DNA of 64,000 nucleotides. Origin: CBINFS01 sp966250015. Lineage in GTDB: Bacteria; Bacteroidota; Rhodothermia; Rhodothermales; DASSAV01. Location of the stretch: assembly GCA_966250015.1 (NCBI GenBank), contig CBINFS010000008.1, forward strand, positions 62,001-126,000, given 5' to 3'. A program made the translations under genes and the position numbers. The number at the start of each line of letters is the position of its first letter. Positions within the stretch are counted from its first letter, which is position 1. The notes under the pieces are model-generated. The model was not told the origin of the DNA. It did not search any database and saw nothing but the letters and a program-made list of their open reading frames with translations. Shown here piece after piece: positions 42,790-52,103 of this stretch.

Positions 42790-44163
42790 TCAATCCTTCT
42801 CCCCTTCTGTAAGGACGATCTCGTTTTCCTTCGAATCAATCGTTCGGAGGCTGACTTTTCTGCGCCACACGCGATGAATGTACGCCAGCACGTTTTGAGC
42901 ACGGACCAAATCGAGGCCTGTACCATCCGTCTCGTAGTCGTGGCTGAGCATCAGGCTTCCGTCTGACGCCATTTCCACGACCGAAATGCGCGGGGCGCTA
43001 TAGTTGAATCGAGGCGACAAGAGCTCTTCCTTGAGCTCGTTAATGTCGCTCTTCAGGACTTTGACCTCTCCCCTTTTGTTTGCGAGATAGGTAAAGAGCT
43101 GTAGCTCTTCAGCCAGATCCTCGTCCAGGTGGTTCCGGATAAAGCTGAAATCGTCGTCCTCCTGCATGATCTGCCTTGCCCGTTCCATGCCATGTTCTTC
43201 GACGATCTTTTCCCACATGACGAAGCCGACGTGGTAGGGATTGATCGCCAGAGCCGCTTGTTTGTCACCCGCATACGGCCGCACCACGTCTGAATGGGCC
43301 TTCATGGCATCGAGGTAGAGGTCCTGGGGTAAAAAGGAGGCATTCCTTAGCAATGTGGCGTGCCAGTACGAAGCCCAGCCTTCATTCATGATCTGACACG
43401 CAAAAATGGGATAGAAGTAAAACGACTCCTCCCGGACGGCAAGAAAGATGTCGCGTTCCCACCCTTCGAGGTCCGGCGCATACTGGGCGATAAACCAGAG
43501 CAGGTCGGTCTCCGGGTAGGGTGGGATCTTCATCCGTTGTGGCGGCTCCGGCCGGTCCGGCTCTTTCTTGTCGTCGGGCAGATGCTCGAAACGCTGCAGA
43601 AAACGGTCCTTCGAGATCGCATCGTGCCTGGTCGGTTCTGCTGAATAGGCCGGGCGGTGTACGTCGTTCTGGATGTCGACGTGGTGTTCGAGCGCGAGCG
43701 CTGCATCGAGCACTGTTTCGACACGCTCCTGACCGTGATCTCGGATCGCGTCGGCAATCTGGCGGGCCTGCGCGGCTGCGTGCTCCACGATGTTCGCCCC
43801 CACCTGCTCGTGGCTGCGCCGGAAGAGCAGGTTGTTCTTCGAGAAGTCTGCATGCCCGATCACGTGCGCGACGACCAGCGTATTTTCGGCCAGACTGTTC
43901 GTATTGGAGAGATAGGCACGCGATGGATTGCCCGGAAATACGACCTCGAACAGCTTCGAATGCCCCATGGTGTGCTGGACGAGCTGGTAAATGTACCGCA
44001 CGCCAAACGACCAGTGGGGCATACGGACCGGCAGCCCATACACCGCGATTTCCGTCATAAAACTCGAAGGCACCAGCTCATATTCGACGGGGTAATAATC
44101 CAGTCCCTGTCTGGCAGCCAGAACCTCCAACGCGTCGGAAAACTCTTTTAACGACGTGCTCAT
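42790..44163 (-). CDS. spoVR: SpoVR family protein (YcgB-like)
   Basis: 457 residues, the family's usual length. Conserved parts: LDYYPVEYELVPSSFMTEIAVYGLPVRMPHWSFG, PSRAYLSNTNSLAENTLVVAHVIGHADFSKNN, and ACQIMNEGWASYWHATLLRN. The His-rich segments suggest a metal site. SpoVR acts in spore cortex formation in Bacillus, but the family is wide-spread in non-sporulating bacteria, where its role with PrkA and YeaH in stationary phase is unclear. Last gene of the PrkA-YeaH-SpoVR run, 42 bp after YeaH. Confidence 0.93.
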   Translation of the reverse strand: MSTSLKEFSDALEVLAARQGLDYYPVEYELVPSSFMTEIAVYGLPVRMPHWSFGVRYIYQLVQHTMGHSKLFEVVFPGNPSRAYLSNTNSLAENTLVVAHVIGHADFSKNNLLFRRSHEQVGANIVEHAAAQARQIADAIRDHGQERVETVLDAALALEHHVDIQNDVHRPAYSAEPTRHDAISKDRFLQRFEHLPDDKKEPDRPEPPQRMKIPPYPETDLLWFIAQYAPDLEGWERDIFLAVREESFYFYPIFACQIMNEGWASYWHATLLRNASFLPQDLYLDAMKAHSDVVRPYAGDKQAALAINPYHVGFVMWEKIVEEHGMERARQIMQEDDDFSFIRNHLDEDLAEELQLFTYLANKRGEVKVLKSDINELKEELLSPRFNYSAPRISVVEMASDGSLMLSHDYETDGTGLDLVRAQNVLAYIHRVWRRKVSLRTIDSKENEIVLTEGEKD

Positions 44164-44205
44164 AGGAAATTGTACTCCTCGTCACGGACCGTTGCGCAGT
44201 CCGGT

Positions 44206-45354
44206 TCATTCGACCTGTTGTGTAAAAAACAGCCGTATGGCATCCATCACGTCCTTTTCTTCGTCGAGGCGATAGATGCCGCTGGCGATACCATGATCAG
44301 GAAGACTCTTGAACAACTCTGCAATTTCCGTATCGCGTCCGGGAAAACGGTGTGGTGCGGTTTCGACGTAACCCATGAAACTCGTCATGGTACCGAGCTT
44401 GAGGAGCGTCTGCATGGCATCCCGTCGGTCTTCCGGGAAGTTCTCTCCATCGGAAGCATAGAACAGGTAAATGTTGTATAAACCGGGGTCGTAACGTTCG
44501 CCTACGATTTCGATCGCCTTCGAGAAAGCCGTCGAAGCAACCGTACCCCCCTGTGCCGTAACCCTGAAAAATTCGTCCTCCGTAAACTCCCAGGCTTCGA
44601 CCGTGTGGGCAATGAAGACGATTTCGATCCGGTTGTACTGGCGGCGGAGCCCCTGTAGGACCCAGAAAAAGAAGGATTTTGCAAGCTTCCGATCTCGTTC
44701 GCTCATGCTCGAAGATGCATCGAGCCCGAAAAACACGAGCGCCTGAGCGACGGGCCGCATGCGTCTGACGAGCTGCCTGAAACGCAGGTCTTCGTTCGTG
44801 AAGGACGGGCCTTCGGGTTGAATGGCGCGTCGCTTGATCGCTTCCTTGATGGTCCGTCTGCGATCGAGTCTCGACGGGACACCCCTACGATCCCAGCCTT
44901 CCCGGCCGGGTTCCTCCTCCTCGATTGCTCCGGGTCGGGGTTCAAGATTGGGCAGTTCGAGCTCCTCCCACAACCAGTCAACGATCTCGTCGAGCTCAAA
45001 CTCAACCAGGAAGCGAATTTCACCATCTTCGTTACCCCCACCCCCTTCGCCTTTGCCGGAGGTACGATTGGGGCGGAGGACGTCGCCCGGCTTCACGTCA
45101 CCCTGCCCGACTCCTGTTTCCGTTTCCGACTGCCTTAGCCGGAAACGATAATGTTCGAGCAGCCGCACCGGGACCTGGACCTTCCGCTTCGTATCTCCGG
45201 TGAGTGTGTCCGAACCTGACAAGAGGTCAGGCAGGTTTTCCCGAACGGCCTCTCGTACCTTTTCGTTGTGGCGTAACCAGTCCCTCGCCCCCCTCGAAAA
45301 CAGGTCGTACCATTCGGTATCTTTCTGTTCTTGCGGAAAACGGCTACTGCTCAT
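44206..45354 (-). CDS. YeaH/YhbH family protein (DUF444, VWA-like)
   Basis: 382 residues. Middle part is highly charged and Gly/Glu-rich. The C-terminal half has a von Willebrand A-like fold: FFGLDASSSMSERDRKLAKSFFFW carries a DxSxS metal-site motif (about 215-222), and FRVTAQGGTVASTAFSKAIEI the second loop. In E. coli YeaH works with the PrkA-like kinase YeaG under nitrogen starvation. Here it sits 51 bp after prkA. Strong GA-rich ribosome site (GGGGAGGGG). No signal peptide. Confidence 0.92.
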   Translation of the reverse strand: MSSSRFPQEQKDTEWYDLFSRGARDWLRHNEKVREAVRENLPDLLSGSDTLTGDTKRKVQVPVRLLEHYRFRLRQSETETGVGQGDVKPGDVLRPNRTSGKGEGGGGNEDGEIRFLVEFELDEIVDWLWEELELPNLEPRPGAIEEEEPGREGWDRRGVPSRLDRRRTIKEAIKRRAIQPEGPSFTNEDLRFRQLVRRMRPVAQALVFFGLDASSSMSERDRKLAKSFFFWVLQGLRRQYNRIEIVFIAHTVEAWEFTEDEFFRVTAQGGTVASTAFSKAIEIVGERYDPGLYNIYLFYASDGENFPEDRRDAMQTLLKLGTMTSFMGYVETAPHRFPGRDTEIAELFKSLPDHGIASGIYRLDEEKDVMDAIRLFFTQQVE

Positions 45355-45405
45355 GTCATCCCCTCCCCTGCGTGATCTCCGGTACGGCAGGCCAGGGCCT
45401 GCCGA

Positions 45406-47361
45406 TCATTCCTGTGACAGGAGTGTCGTAATGTAGTTCAACGCCTCCTGTGCACTGTGACGGTCATACCCGTACTCGTCGATCAGGCGTTGCTGCACTG
45501 CCGAAATTTTCTCCTGAGCTTCCGGGTCTGGCCGCGTCGGCGACGTGACCAGACGCAAGACGTCTCGACGTTCATCGAATAAGTACTGCTCGATGGCTTC
45601 ATGAAGCCGCGAATGGCTATCGAGCGAGAACTTCTGCCCTGCCTTGAAGGCAATCATGGCCTTCCTGATCACCTCCTGACGGAACGAGAGCTTGCCCGAA
45701 TCGGAAATTTTGATCTTCTCTTCGACCGAGCGCAGGAAGCGCTCGTCCGGCGGCCTGGTTTCTCCCGTGATGGCATCGGTGATCTGGCGCTGATCGAGGT
45801 ATGCTTCTACTTCGTCCAGATACTTGTCGAGCAGCGTTTGCGCCTCTTCTTCGAACGACGCAAACAGGGCTTTGTGGACGTCCTCTTTCACCCACCGGTT
45901 GTAAAAGTCCTTGCGCACCGTTACCAGGAAGTCGATCCAGAGGCGTTTCTGCTTCCCATCCATCCGAGCGTCCGACTCGATGGCATCCTTGAGTGCAAGG
46001 AGCACTTCCATACTGGTCAAACTCCGGATTTCACTCCGTGTAATGGCGTTCGACAGCGCGTTGATGATGAACCGGGGGCTGACGCCACTCAGCCCTTCCT
46101 CAGGCGCCTCGGCACGGATACGTTCTACGTCCTTCTCACTGAAGCCCTCGACGTCCTCGCCCGCATAAAGTCTGACCTTTTTCGAGAGGTCCAGGTCGCC
46201 ACGCTCCGGCTTAACGAGCCGCGTCATTACGGCAAACACGGCTGCCACCTTGAGTGCGTACGGATCGAGGTGCAGATCCCTGAAGGCACTGGCATTCGAA
46301 ATGAGCTTCTGGTAAATCCGCGCCTCGTCCAGGTACGACAACGTGTAGGGCACCTGGACGATCACCATACGGTCGAGCAAGGCTTCGTTCTCCTGCTCCC
46401 GAAGGAATTTCCTGAATTCGGCGAGGTTGGTGTGCGCCAGAATCGTCTCGTCTACGTAGATCAGAGGGAATCGAGATACTTTGACGTTTTTCTCCTGGGT
46501 CAGGGTTAACAGAAGATACAGGAACTCTCGTTTGACTTTGAGAATCTCGATCATCTCGAGCAGGCCCCTGCTTGCGGCATACACCGCACCCGACCAGGAC
46601 CACGCTCTTGGATCACCCTCGTCTCCGTATTGCGCTACCTTGGAAAGGTCTACCGAACCGACGAGGTCGGCAATGTCCGCCGTAGCTGGATCGTGCGGGG
46701 AGTAGGTTCCAACACCCACTCGATCGGCTTCACTGATAAAGATGCGTTCGACGGGGAACTGCATGAAGTCACCGTCGAACTCATTTTCGAGGCGAACGCG
46801 GCAGTATGGGCACAATTCACCCTGTACGTTGACCTCGTACGTTTCCCTGAAGGCGGCCCGCAAGGTGTGGGGAATCAGGTGAAGCGGGGATTCGTGTAAC
46901 GGGCAGTCCTTCAGAGCGTATAGAGCGCCCTCGTCCGTCCTGCTGTACTCTTCGAGCCCCCGCTTCAGCATGATGGCGAGCGTCGACTTCCCACCCGACG
47001 GCGGTCCGAGAAGCAACAGGAGCCGGCGCCCCACTTCCATTCCGGTGCTGGCCGCCTTGAAGTACTCGATCACACGCTCGAGCGCATCATTGATTCCGAA
47101 GAGCTCGTCGTGGAAAAGGCTTATGGCACCGTCACCGTTCTCGCCACCGCCTTTTTCCCGGCCGTGCCAGCGAAGCATGTCCCATATATACTGATGGCTG
47201 GTGCGTGTATGGATGCCGGGGTTTTGCGGAACGATCGTCTCTAAATAGTCACGAACGGTGCCCTGCCAGCTTTTCGCTCTATGTTCCTGTGCAAATGCAG
47301 CGAGGGAATCGATAAAATGTGAGTTTGCCTCAGTTTTTCCTGATCGCGTCGTGCCACTCAT
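45406..47361 (-). CDS. prkA: PrkA family serine protein kinase (YeaG)
   Basis: 651 residues from the ATG at 47361, which has AGGAGGTGG just upstream. The N-terminal AAA-type ATPase holds Walker A LGPPSGGKST (119-128) and the later LIYVDETILAHTNLAEF and LLDRMVIVQVPYTLSY. The C-terminal domain is the PrkA kinase-like/winged region (about 400-640). Family members act as a stress-induced AAA/Lon-like ATPase or Ser kinase; which activity is real has been debated. First gene of prkA-yeaH-spoVR. A small inverted repeat (AACCTT/AAGGTT) lies just upstream. Confidence 0.95.
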   Translation of the reverse strand: MSGTTRSGKTEANSHFIDSLAAFAQEHRAKSWQGTVRDYLETIVPQNPGIHTRTSHQYIWDMLRWHGREKGGGENGDGAISLFHDELFGINDALERVIEYFKAASTGMEVGRRLLLLLGPPSGGKSTLAIMLKRGLEEYSRTDEGALYALKDCPLHESPLHLIPHTLRAAFRETYEVNVQGELCPYCRVRLENEFDGDFMQFPVERIFISEADRVGVGTYSPHDPATADIADLVGSVDLSKVAQYGDEGDPRAWSWSGAVYAASRGLLEMIEILKVKREFLYLLLTLTQEKNVKVSRFPLIYVDETILAHTNLAEFRKFLREQENEALLDRMVIVQVPYTLSYLDEARIYQKLISNASAFRDLHLDPYALKVAAVFAVMTRLVKPERGDLDLSKKVRLYAGEDVEGFSEKDVERIRAEAPEEGLSGVSPRFIINALSNAITRSEIRSLTSMEVLLALKDAIESDARMDGKQKRLWIDFLVTVRKDFYNRWVKEDVHKALFASFEEEAQTLLDKYLDEVEAYLDQRQITDAITGETRPPDERFLRSVEEKIKISDSGKLSFRQEVIRKAMIAFKAGQKFSLDSHSRLHEAIEQYLFDERRDVLRLVTSPTRPDPEAQEKISAVQQRLIDEYGYDRHSAQEALNYITTLLSQE

Positions 47362-47731
47362 ACTCCACCTCCTGGCAAATAAAAGGGACCGGGCTTTCAA
47401 ACCTTAAAGAAACCTTCACCTAAAGGTTCCGCTTATACTCCATTGTGCTGCATACGAAACACTACGTTAGTAAGTACTTGAGTCGCAACGATTTTTGGCG
47501 TCAGTACGTGATTTTTCCCCCGTCATCGTTAAGCTCTTCCGGTTGGCCTTTCGGTGCGGATAAAGAGCAAAAGCTCCCCTGCCCGTCACCCGATTTTTCG
47601 AACCGATCGAAACCTGTAGCCGTCGATATTTTGCGCCAATAGAATTTTTCAGTCGTCTGGCGATCTTGCTATACTCCGGTGCGTATGTAAACGCTCGAAC
47701 CCTTGTTTTTCATTGTGAAAAGAATGGCTTT
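47362..47731. other. 370-bp divergent intergenic region upstream of prkA
   Basis: Between prkA (leftward) and the MOSC gene (rightward). The segment at 47399-47430 contains ACCTT direct copies and an AAACCTT/AAAGGTT inverted pair that could be an operator. I found no sigma-54 consensus. The rest shows no gene. Confidence 0.4.
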
Positions 47732-48175
47732 ATGACTTCAAGCACGCTGCAGGCCATCTGGATCAAGCGCTTCAAAAGAGGACCGATGGACCCGGTCCAA
47801 TCGGCCGAACTAATCGCTGGTCAGGGAATCGTCGGCAATGCGAACCAGGGAGGTCGCCGGCAGGTCACCCTGATCGAAGAAGAAGTGTGGAACGAGCTGA
47901 TGCAGGAGGTCGGCGCCTCCATTCCGCCGTCGTCGCGCCGTGCTAACCTGATGATCCGCGGGCTCTCCCTGGCCGAAAGCCGCGGGCGCATTCTGTGTGT
48001 AGGGGATTGCCGGATACTGATCAACGGCGAAACGAAGCCATGCGAGCGAATGGACGAAGCCTTCCCCGGCCTCAGAGCCGCCATGTTTCCGGACTGGCGG
48101 GGAGGCGCCTACGGTGAAATCGTGGTGGGCGGCCTTTTGACTGTCGGCGAGCCTGTTCACTGGGAGGCTGCCTGA
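47732..48175 (+). CDS. MOSC-domain protein
   Basis: 147 residues from the ATG at 47732. Consists of a single MOSC domain: GPMDPVQSAELIAGQGIVGNANQGGRRQVTLIEEEVWNEL, SSRRANLMIRGLSLA and KPCERMDEAFPGL. The Cys in KPCERMD is the conserved residue that handles sulfur or molybdenum-cofactor ligands. There is no N-terminal beta-barrel or ferredoxin domain as in larger MOSC enzymes. It may act on N-hydroxylated compounds or move a persulfide sulfur. The gene ends 5 bp from the convergent MazG-like gene. Confidence 0.88.
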   Translation: MTSSTLQAIWIKRFKRGPMDPVQSAELIAGQGIVGNANQGGRRQVTLIEEEVWNELMQEVGASIPPSSRRANLMIRGLSLAESRGRILCVGDCRILINGETKPCERMDEAFPGLRAAMFPDWRGGAYGEIVVGGLLTVGEPVHWEAA

Positions 48176-48179
48176 GAGC

Positions 48180-48650
48180 TCAGCCTTTGTTACCCATTCG
48201 TGCGATCACGCCAAGAATATCGGGCGGCGTCCAACCGGGCGGCTTCATCCACTTGCCATCCTCTCTCCGGTAGCTCCCCTCGCCGAATTTCCGCAGATTC
48301 GCCCGGTCAACCTCTTCCAGCACGGGCTCGTCGTCGACTCCAAAAGCGACGAGTGTGCCGATCGTCACTACGGATATGTCTGCACACCCGTCGACTACGG
48401 CTTCGAGATCCGGTTCACCTTTTACCGAAAAGGTGAGCTTACTCTCCGCCAGGTCTAAGCTTTGGTCAGTGTCCGCGGCTTTTGCCTCGACTCGAACCCC
48501 GAGCCCTTCGATGGTTTCGAGCGCTTCCTCCAGGATTAGCTTGGCACGGAGTAAACGCGTTTCCTGATCGGGTATCGTCGGGCTTTCAGGTGTCGCCTGT
48601 CCCGCTTTCTGCATGAATTCAGCGACACGTTTGTAATGAGGCGTTGGCAT
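48180..48650 (-). CDS. MazG/PRA-PH-like nucleotide pyrophosphohydrolase
   Basis: 156 residues, all-alpha NTP pyrophosphohydrolase type. Metal-binding acidic helix pairs: RAKLILEEALETIEGLG (ExxE) and DLEAVVDGCADISVVTIGTLVAFG (ExxD-type). Central part includes a variable charged segment (45-80), and the C-terminal half (RKFGEGSYRREDGKWMKPPGWTPPDI) resembles phage and bacterial dUTPase/MazG-like proteins of this kind. Probably removes pyrophosphate from a non-standard or house-cleaning nucleotide. Cytoplasmic. Convergent with the MOSC gene. Confidence 0.82.
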   Translation of the reverse strand: MPTPHYKRVAEFMQKAGQATPESPTIPDQETRLLRAKLILEEALETIEGLGVRVEAKAADTDQSLDLAESKLTFSVKGEPDLEAVVDGCADISVVTIGTLVAFGVDDEPVLEEVDRANLRKFGEGSYRREDGKWMKPPGWTPPDILGVIARMGNKG

Positions 48651-48722
48651 CTTCTGTCAGATCTTCTCGTATGCGGACGGGCGTCCAATATACCACCACG
48701 GGAGGAAAAAGCGGAAGGTGTC

Positions 48723-48743
48723 ATCTATTCCATACGAATAGAT
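48723..48743. promoter_or_regulatory. Perfect 8-bp dyad in divergent gap
   Basis: Arms ATCTATTC and GAATAGAT with a 5-base spacer, between the leftward MazG-like gene (start 48650) and the rightward M13 peptidase gene (start 48919). No T-run, so an operator is more likely than a terminator. The protein that might bind it is unknown. Confidence 0.35.
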
Positions 48744-48918
48744 AGCTGCAAAACGTTCCTACAGAACGAATTCGAAGATCATAGAGATTTTGTGGAATGT
48801 GGCCTCCCTCCTGTCCGGATCAGGTGCCACGCGCTGAACGTTGCCTGGTTGCCTTCGTAGAAACTTTCCGTCACATTTCACCCGTTTCTTTCCCTCAGCC
48901 ACACGAAAGATCAGCATT

Positions 48919-50946
48919 ATGAAAAAAACACTTCTGGTTGCACTCGTCGCGCTTCTCCCGGCGGCATGTGCAATAAAGCCCGAGGCAAAAGATCAGTTGC
49001 TGGGCTCCGGCATCGATCCGGCGAACTTTGACACCTTGGTCCGCCCCCAGGACGACCTCTACCGGTATGCGAACGGCACCTGGCTCGACCAAACCCAGAT
49101 CCCGGCTGACCAGTCGAACTACGGCACCTTTGCCGAGCTAGACGACCGTGCAGAGCTCGACATCCGAGCCATCATCGAAGAGGCGGCAAACGCTGAGAAC
49201 AGGGAACCCGGTTCGGACGTCCAGAAGATCGGGGACTTCTACCGGAGCTTCATGGATAGCGCCCGCGTAGAGGAACTGGGGCTCGCACCGCTGGAGGAAG
49301 AGCTAAACAGGATCGAAGCAATCTCGTCGAAGGATGATCTCATCCGGTACATGGCATACAACAACAGACTCGGGATGGGCGACCCGGTCTATCTATTCGT
49401 CGATCAGGACGAAAAGGATGCGACCCGCTACATTCTCTATCTGCACCAGTCCGGACTCGGACTGCCCGATAGGGACTATTACTTTGGCGATCAGTTCAAA
49501 GACGCCCGTACGAAGTATGCTGCCTACATCGAAAAAATTCTAGACCTGGCCGGCATGCAGGGTGGTAAGGAGGCAGCCAGTACCATCCTCGACCTCGAAA
49601 CGCGCCTGGCAGAGAACCACTGGACGCAGGTTCAGAATAGGGATCGTGACGCTACGTACAACAAGTATGGCATCGAGGAAGCCAATCAGCTCACACCGAA
49701 TCTTAACTGGAGACTGTTCCTGGACGCAGCGGAAGCCGGAGAGGTGGATACGTTTATCGTACGCCAGCCGAGCTACCTGAAGGCCCTGGACCGGGTCATC
49801 GCCCAGACTCCTCTCGACGACTGGAAAACGTACTTCCGCTTTCACCTGATCAGCGCTGCCGCTCCATACCTGCCGCAGCAATTTGTCGATGCCCGTTTTG
49901 ACTTCTACGGGCGTACTTTGAGCGGCACCGAGCAGAATCGCCCCCGCTGGAAACGAGCCGTCAGTGCGATCGACGACGCGCTCGGTGAAATGGTCGGCAA
50001 GCTCTACGTCGAACGGCACTTTGATCCGAAGTCAAAGGAACGCATGGATCAGATGGTGCAGAATCTCCTGAAAGCTTTCGATCAGGGCATTGACGAGCTC
50101 GAATGGATGGCTGATTCGACCAAGCTTGAAGCCAAAGCCAAGCTGGCAAAGTTTCGGCCTAAAATCGGGTATCCGGACAAATGGAAAGACTATTCCGCCC
50201 TCGAAGTCAGACCCGACGATCTTTTCGGGAATGTGATGCGTTCGAGAGTGGTCGAATACCGTCGCGAGCTGGATAAGCTGGGTAAACCCATCGACCGGGA
50301 CGAGTGGCTGATGACCCCTCAAACGGTCAATGCATACTACAACCCATCGATGAACGAGATCGTTTTCCCGGCTGCGATCCTTCAACCGCCGTTTTTTAAC
50401 GTCGAAGCCGAAGACGCCGTAAATTATGGAGCCATCGGGGCCGTGATCGGGCACGAAATCAGCCACGGGTTCGACGATCAGGGACGGAAATCTGATGGCG
50501 ACGGCAACCTTCGCGACTGGTGGACGCCGAAAGACGCGGAGGAGTTTGGTAAGCGCACACAGGTTCTCGTCGAGCAATTCAACGGCTTTAGCCCGATCGA
50601 GGGCATGCACGTAAACGGTGAGTTTACGCTAGGGGAGAATATTGGAGACCTGTCCGGTCTTTCCGTGGCGTACAAAGCCTACAAGTTGTCTCTTAACGGC
50701 AAGGAATCTCCCGTCATCGATGGGTTCACCGGCGATCAGCGGTTCTTTCTGGGTTGGGCCCAGATCTGGCGGCGCAAGTATCGCGAAGACGAGCTGCGCC
50801 GGCGCCTGATTACGGATCCGCACTCGCCAAGTGAATACCGAACAAACGGTCCGGTCGTCCACATGCCCGAGTTTTACACGGCATTCGACGTGAAAGAGGG
50901 CGATGGGATGTACCGAAAACCTGAACAACGCACCCGAATCTGGTAG
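48919..50946 (+). CDS. M13 (neprilysin/PepO) family zinc metallopeptidase, lipoprotein
   Basis: 675 residues from the ATG at 48919. Lipoprotein signal MKKTLLVALVALLPAAC. The N-terminal Peptidase_M13_N domain begins DDLYRYANGTWLDQTQIP. The catalytic domain has VIGHEISHGFDDQGR with zinc ligands His512 and His516 and catalytic Glu513, and the downstream LGENIGDLSGL with the third zinc ligand Glu. NPSMNEIVFPAAILQPPFF is the substrate-binding strand. The C-terminus ends RTRIW, so the usual Cys of the CxxW end is missing. Cleaves peptides of limited length at the cell envelope. A terminator hairpin follows. Confidence 0.95.
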   Translation: MKKTLLVALVALLPAACAIKPEAKDQLLGSGIDPANFDTLVRPQDDLYRYANGTWLDQTQIPADQSNYGTFAELDDRAELDIRAIIEEAANAENREPGSDVQKIGDFYRSFMDSARVEELGLAPLEEELNRIEAISSKDDLIRYMAYNNRLGMGDPVYLFVDQDEKDATRYILYLHQSGLGLPDRDYYFGDQFKDARTKYAAYIEKILDLAGMQGGKEAASTILDLETRLAENHWTQVQNRDRDATYNKYGIEEANQLTPNLNWRLFLDAAEAGEVDTFIVRQPSYLKALDRVIAQTPLDDWKTYFRFHLISAAAPYLPQQFVDARFDFYGRTLSGTEQNRPRWKRAVSAIDDALGEMVGKLYVERHFDPKSKERMDQMVQNLLKAFDQGIDELEWMADSTKLEAKAKLAKFRPKIGYPDKWKDYSALEVRPDDLFGNVMRSRVVEYRRELDKLGKPIDRDEWLMTPQTVNAYYNPSMNEIVFPAAILQPPFFNVEAEDAVNYGAIGAVIGHEISHGFDDQGRKSDGDGNLRDWWTPKDAEEFGKRTQVLVEQFNGFSPIEGMHVNGEFTLGENIGDLSGLSVAYKAYKLSLNGKESPVIDGFTGDQRFFLGWAQIWRRKYREDELRRRLITDPHSPSEYRTNGPVVHMPEFYTAFDVKEGDGMYRKPEQRTRIW

Positions 50947-50951
50947 GTTCA

Positions 50952-50995
50952 AACGGGGAAGGGGTCGTCAGTCTCCATCCCCGTTCACTTTTACC
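50952..50995 (+). terminator. Terminator after M13 peptidase gene
   Basis: Arms AACGGGGA and TCCCCGTT (50952-50959 and 50978-50985) with an 18-base loop, followed by CACTTTTACC. Begins 6 bp after the stop codon. Confidence 0.65.
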
Positions 50996-51131
50996 TTCCT
51001 GCGTCATCTTGAAGACTGTTACGGGGACGTGACGAATGAGCCGAAACGATATTGCTTTACTCATTCCCGGGCTTCTACTTTTGCATAGATGAACAAATGC
51101 CACAGCCCTTTCACCATCCCAAAGCAAAATC

Positions 51132-52031
51132 ATGTTATCATTTGATCGAACGTCCTTCGGCATCCGGCATTATTTGCTGATATTGCCTCTTCTCACTTTT
51201 GCCCTGCTGTTTACCGGCTGCGGAGGCAGGTCTGATTCGATGGACGCCACACCGGAAGACGTCGACGAGGATACCCCGGCCGAAATCTCGGAAAAGGAAC
51301 GTGCTGCATTCGAGGCGCCTGACGACAGTGTCATCACAGAAGAGCAGGTAACCATGTATTTAAAAGCCAGCCTCTTGCAGTTCGACCTGGTTCGCCAACA
51401 CAGCGAGCGTCTCCACGAAAGAATGCAAAAGATGGAAGAACGAGCGGAGAAGGGTGGAACGCTGGCCGGACTTCGCAACCTGATGGAAGCGGGAAGCACC
51501 ATTGTCGAATTCGGGGATCTGATCGGTGGAAGCCTGGTCCGCTCCTCCCGGACCCTCGGATACAACCCGGCTGAAATCGAGTGGGTACGCGACCGTATGA
51601 CGGAGCTGTCCACCTACGTAATGTTCAAGCCGATGCAGGAAGCATTTGCGCAGAGCGCGCAGGAAGCAAGGCGGAACCTGGAAGAAATGCAGGCCGCCAT
51701 GGCAGAAAGCGGTGAGGAATCAGGTTTTACTGAGGAAGACATTGCCACTGCGCTTCAGAACATAGAGGAAACCGAAAGCACGAGCTTCGACATCCCACCC
51801 AGTGTGCAGAAGAACATCGAGGTGCTCCACAGGGCGAAACCCAACGTGACGGATCAGATGTGGAGTGCCATCGGCGTTGCGGGAGGCGCGATGGGTCTCA
51901 TGGCGATTTCGGGGCTGAACGACCCCAATGACACGGAGGCACAGCAGAAGCTCGACGAATACCGCCGGTTGTTTACGGATGCCCTCGAAAACCGAGTATC
52001 CCCCGGAATGGAGAACGAACCAATTCAGTAG
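51132..52031 (+). CDS. Lipoprotein of unknown function with coiled-coil character
   Basis: 299 residues. Not recognised. The N-terminus is a lipoprotein signal with lipobox FTGC (Cys30), then a strongly acidic linker (about 31-70). The rest is Glu/Ala/Met-rich and helical: LLQFDLVRQHSERLHERMQKMEERAEKGG and FAQSAQEARRNLEEMQAAMAESGEE look like coiled coil. Near the C-terminus a short Gly/Ala/Met stretch (AIGVAGGAMGLMAISGL) is hydrophobic. It stands alone between the M13 peptidase and the exported TIM-barrel gene, followed by a strong terminator. Likely periplasmic or outer-membrane facing. Confidence 0.8.
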   Translation: MLSFDRTSFGIRHYLLILPLLTFALLFTGCGGRSDSMDATPEDVDEDTPAEISEKERAAFEAPDDSVITEEQVTMYLKASLLQFDLVRQHSERLHERMQKMEERAEKGGTLAGLRNLMEAGSTIVEFGDLIGGSLVRSSRTLGYNPAEIEWVRDRMTELSTYVMFKPMQEAFAQSAQEARRNLEEMQAAMAESGEESGFTEEDIATALQNIEETESTSFDIPPSVQKNIEVLHRAKPNVTDQMWSAIGVAGGAMGLMAISGLNDPNDTEAQQKLDEYRRLFTDALENRVSPGMENEPIQ

Positions 52032-52044
52032 TTCGATCTTATCC

Positions 52045-52088
52045 AAAAAAAGGGGCAGCCTGACCAAACGCCGGGCTGCCCCTTTTTT
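52045..52088. terminator. Bidirectional intrinsic terminator
   Basis: Arms GGGGCAGC and GCTGCCCC with A7 before and T6 after, between two convergent genes. A textbook two-way terminator. Confidence 0.92.
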
Positions 52089-52103
52089 CATCGTTAGGTA
52101 GTC

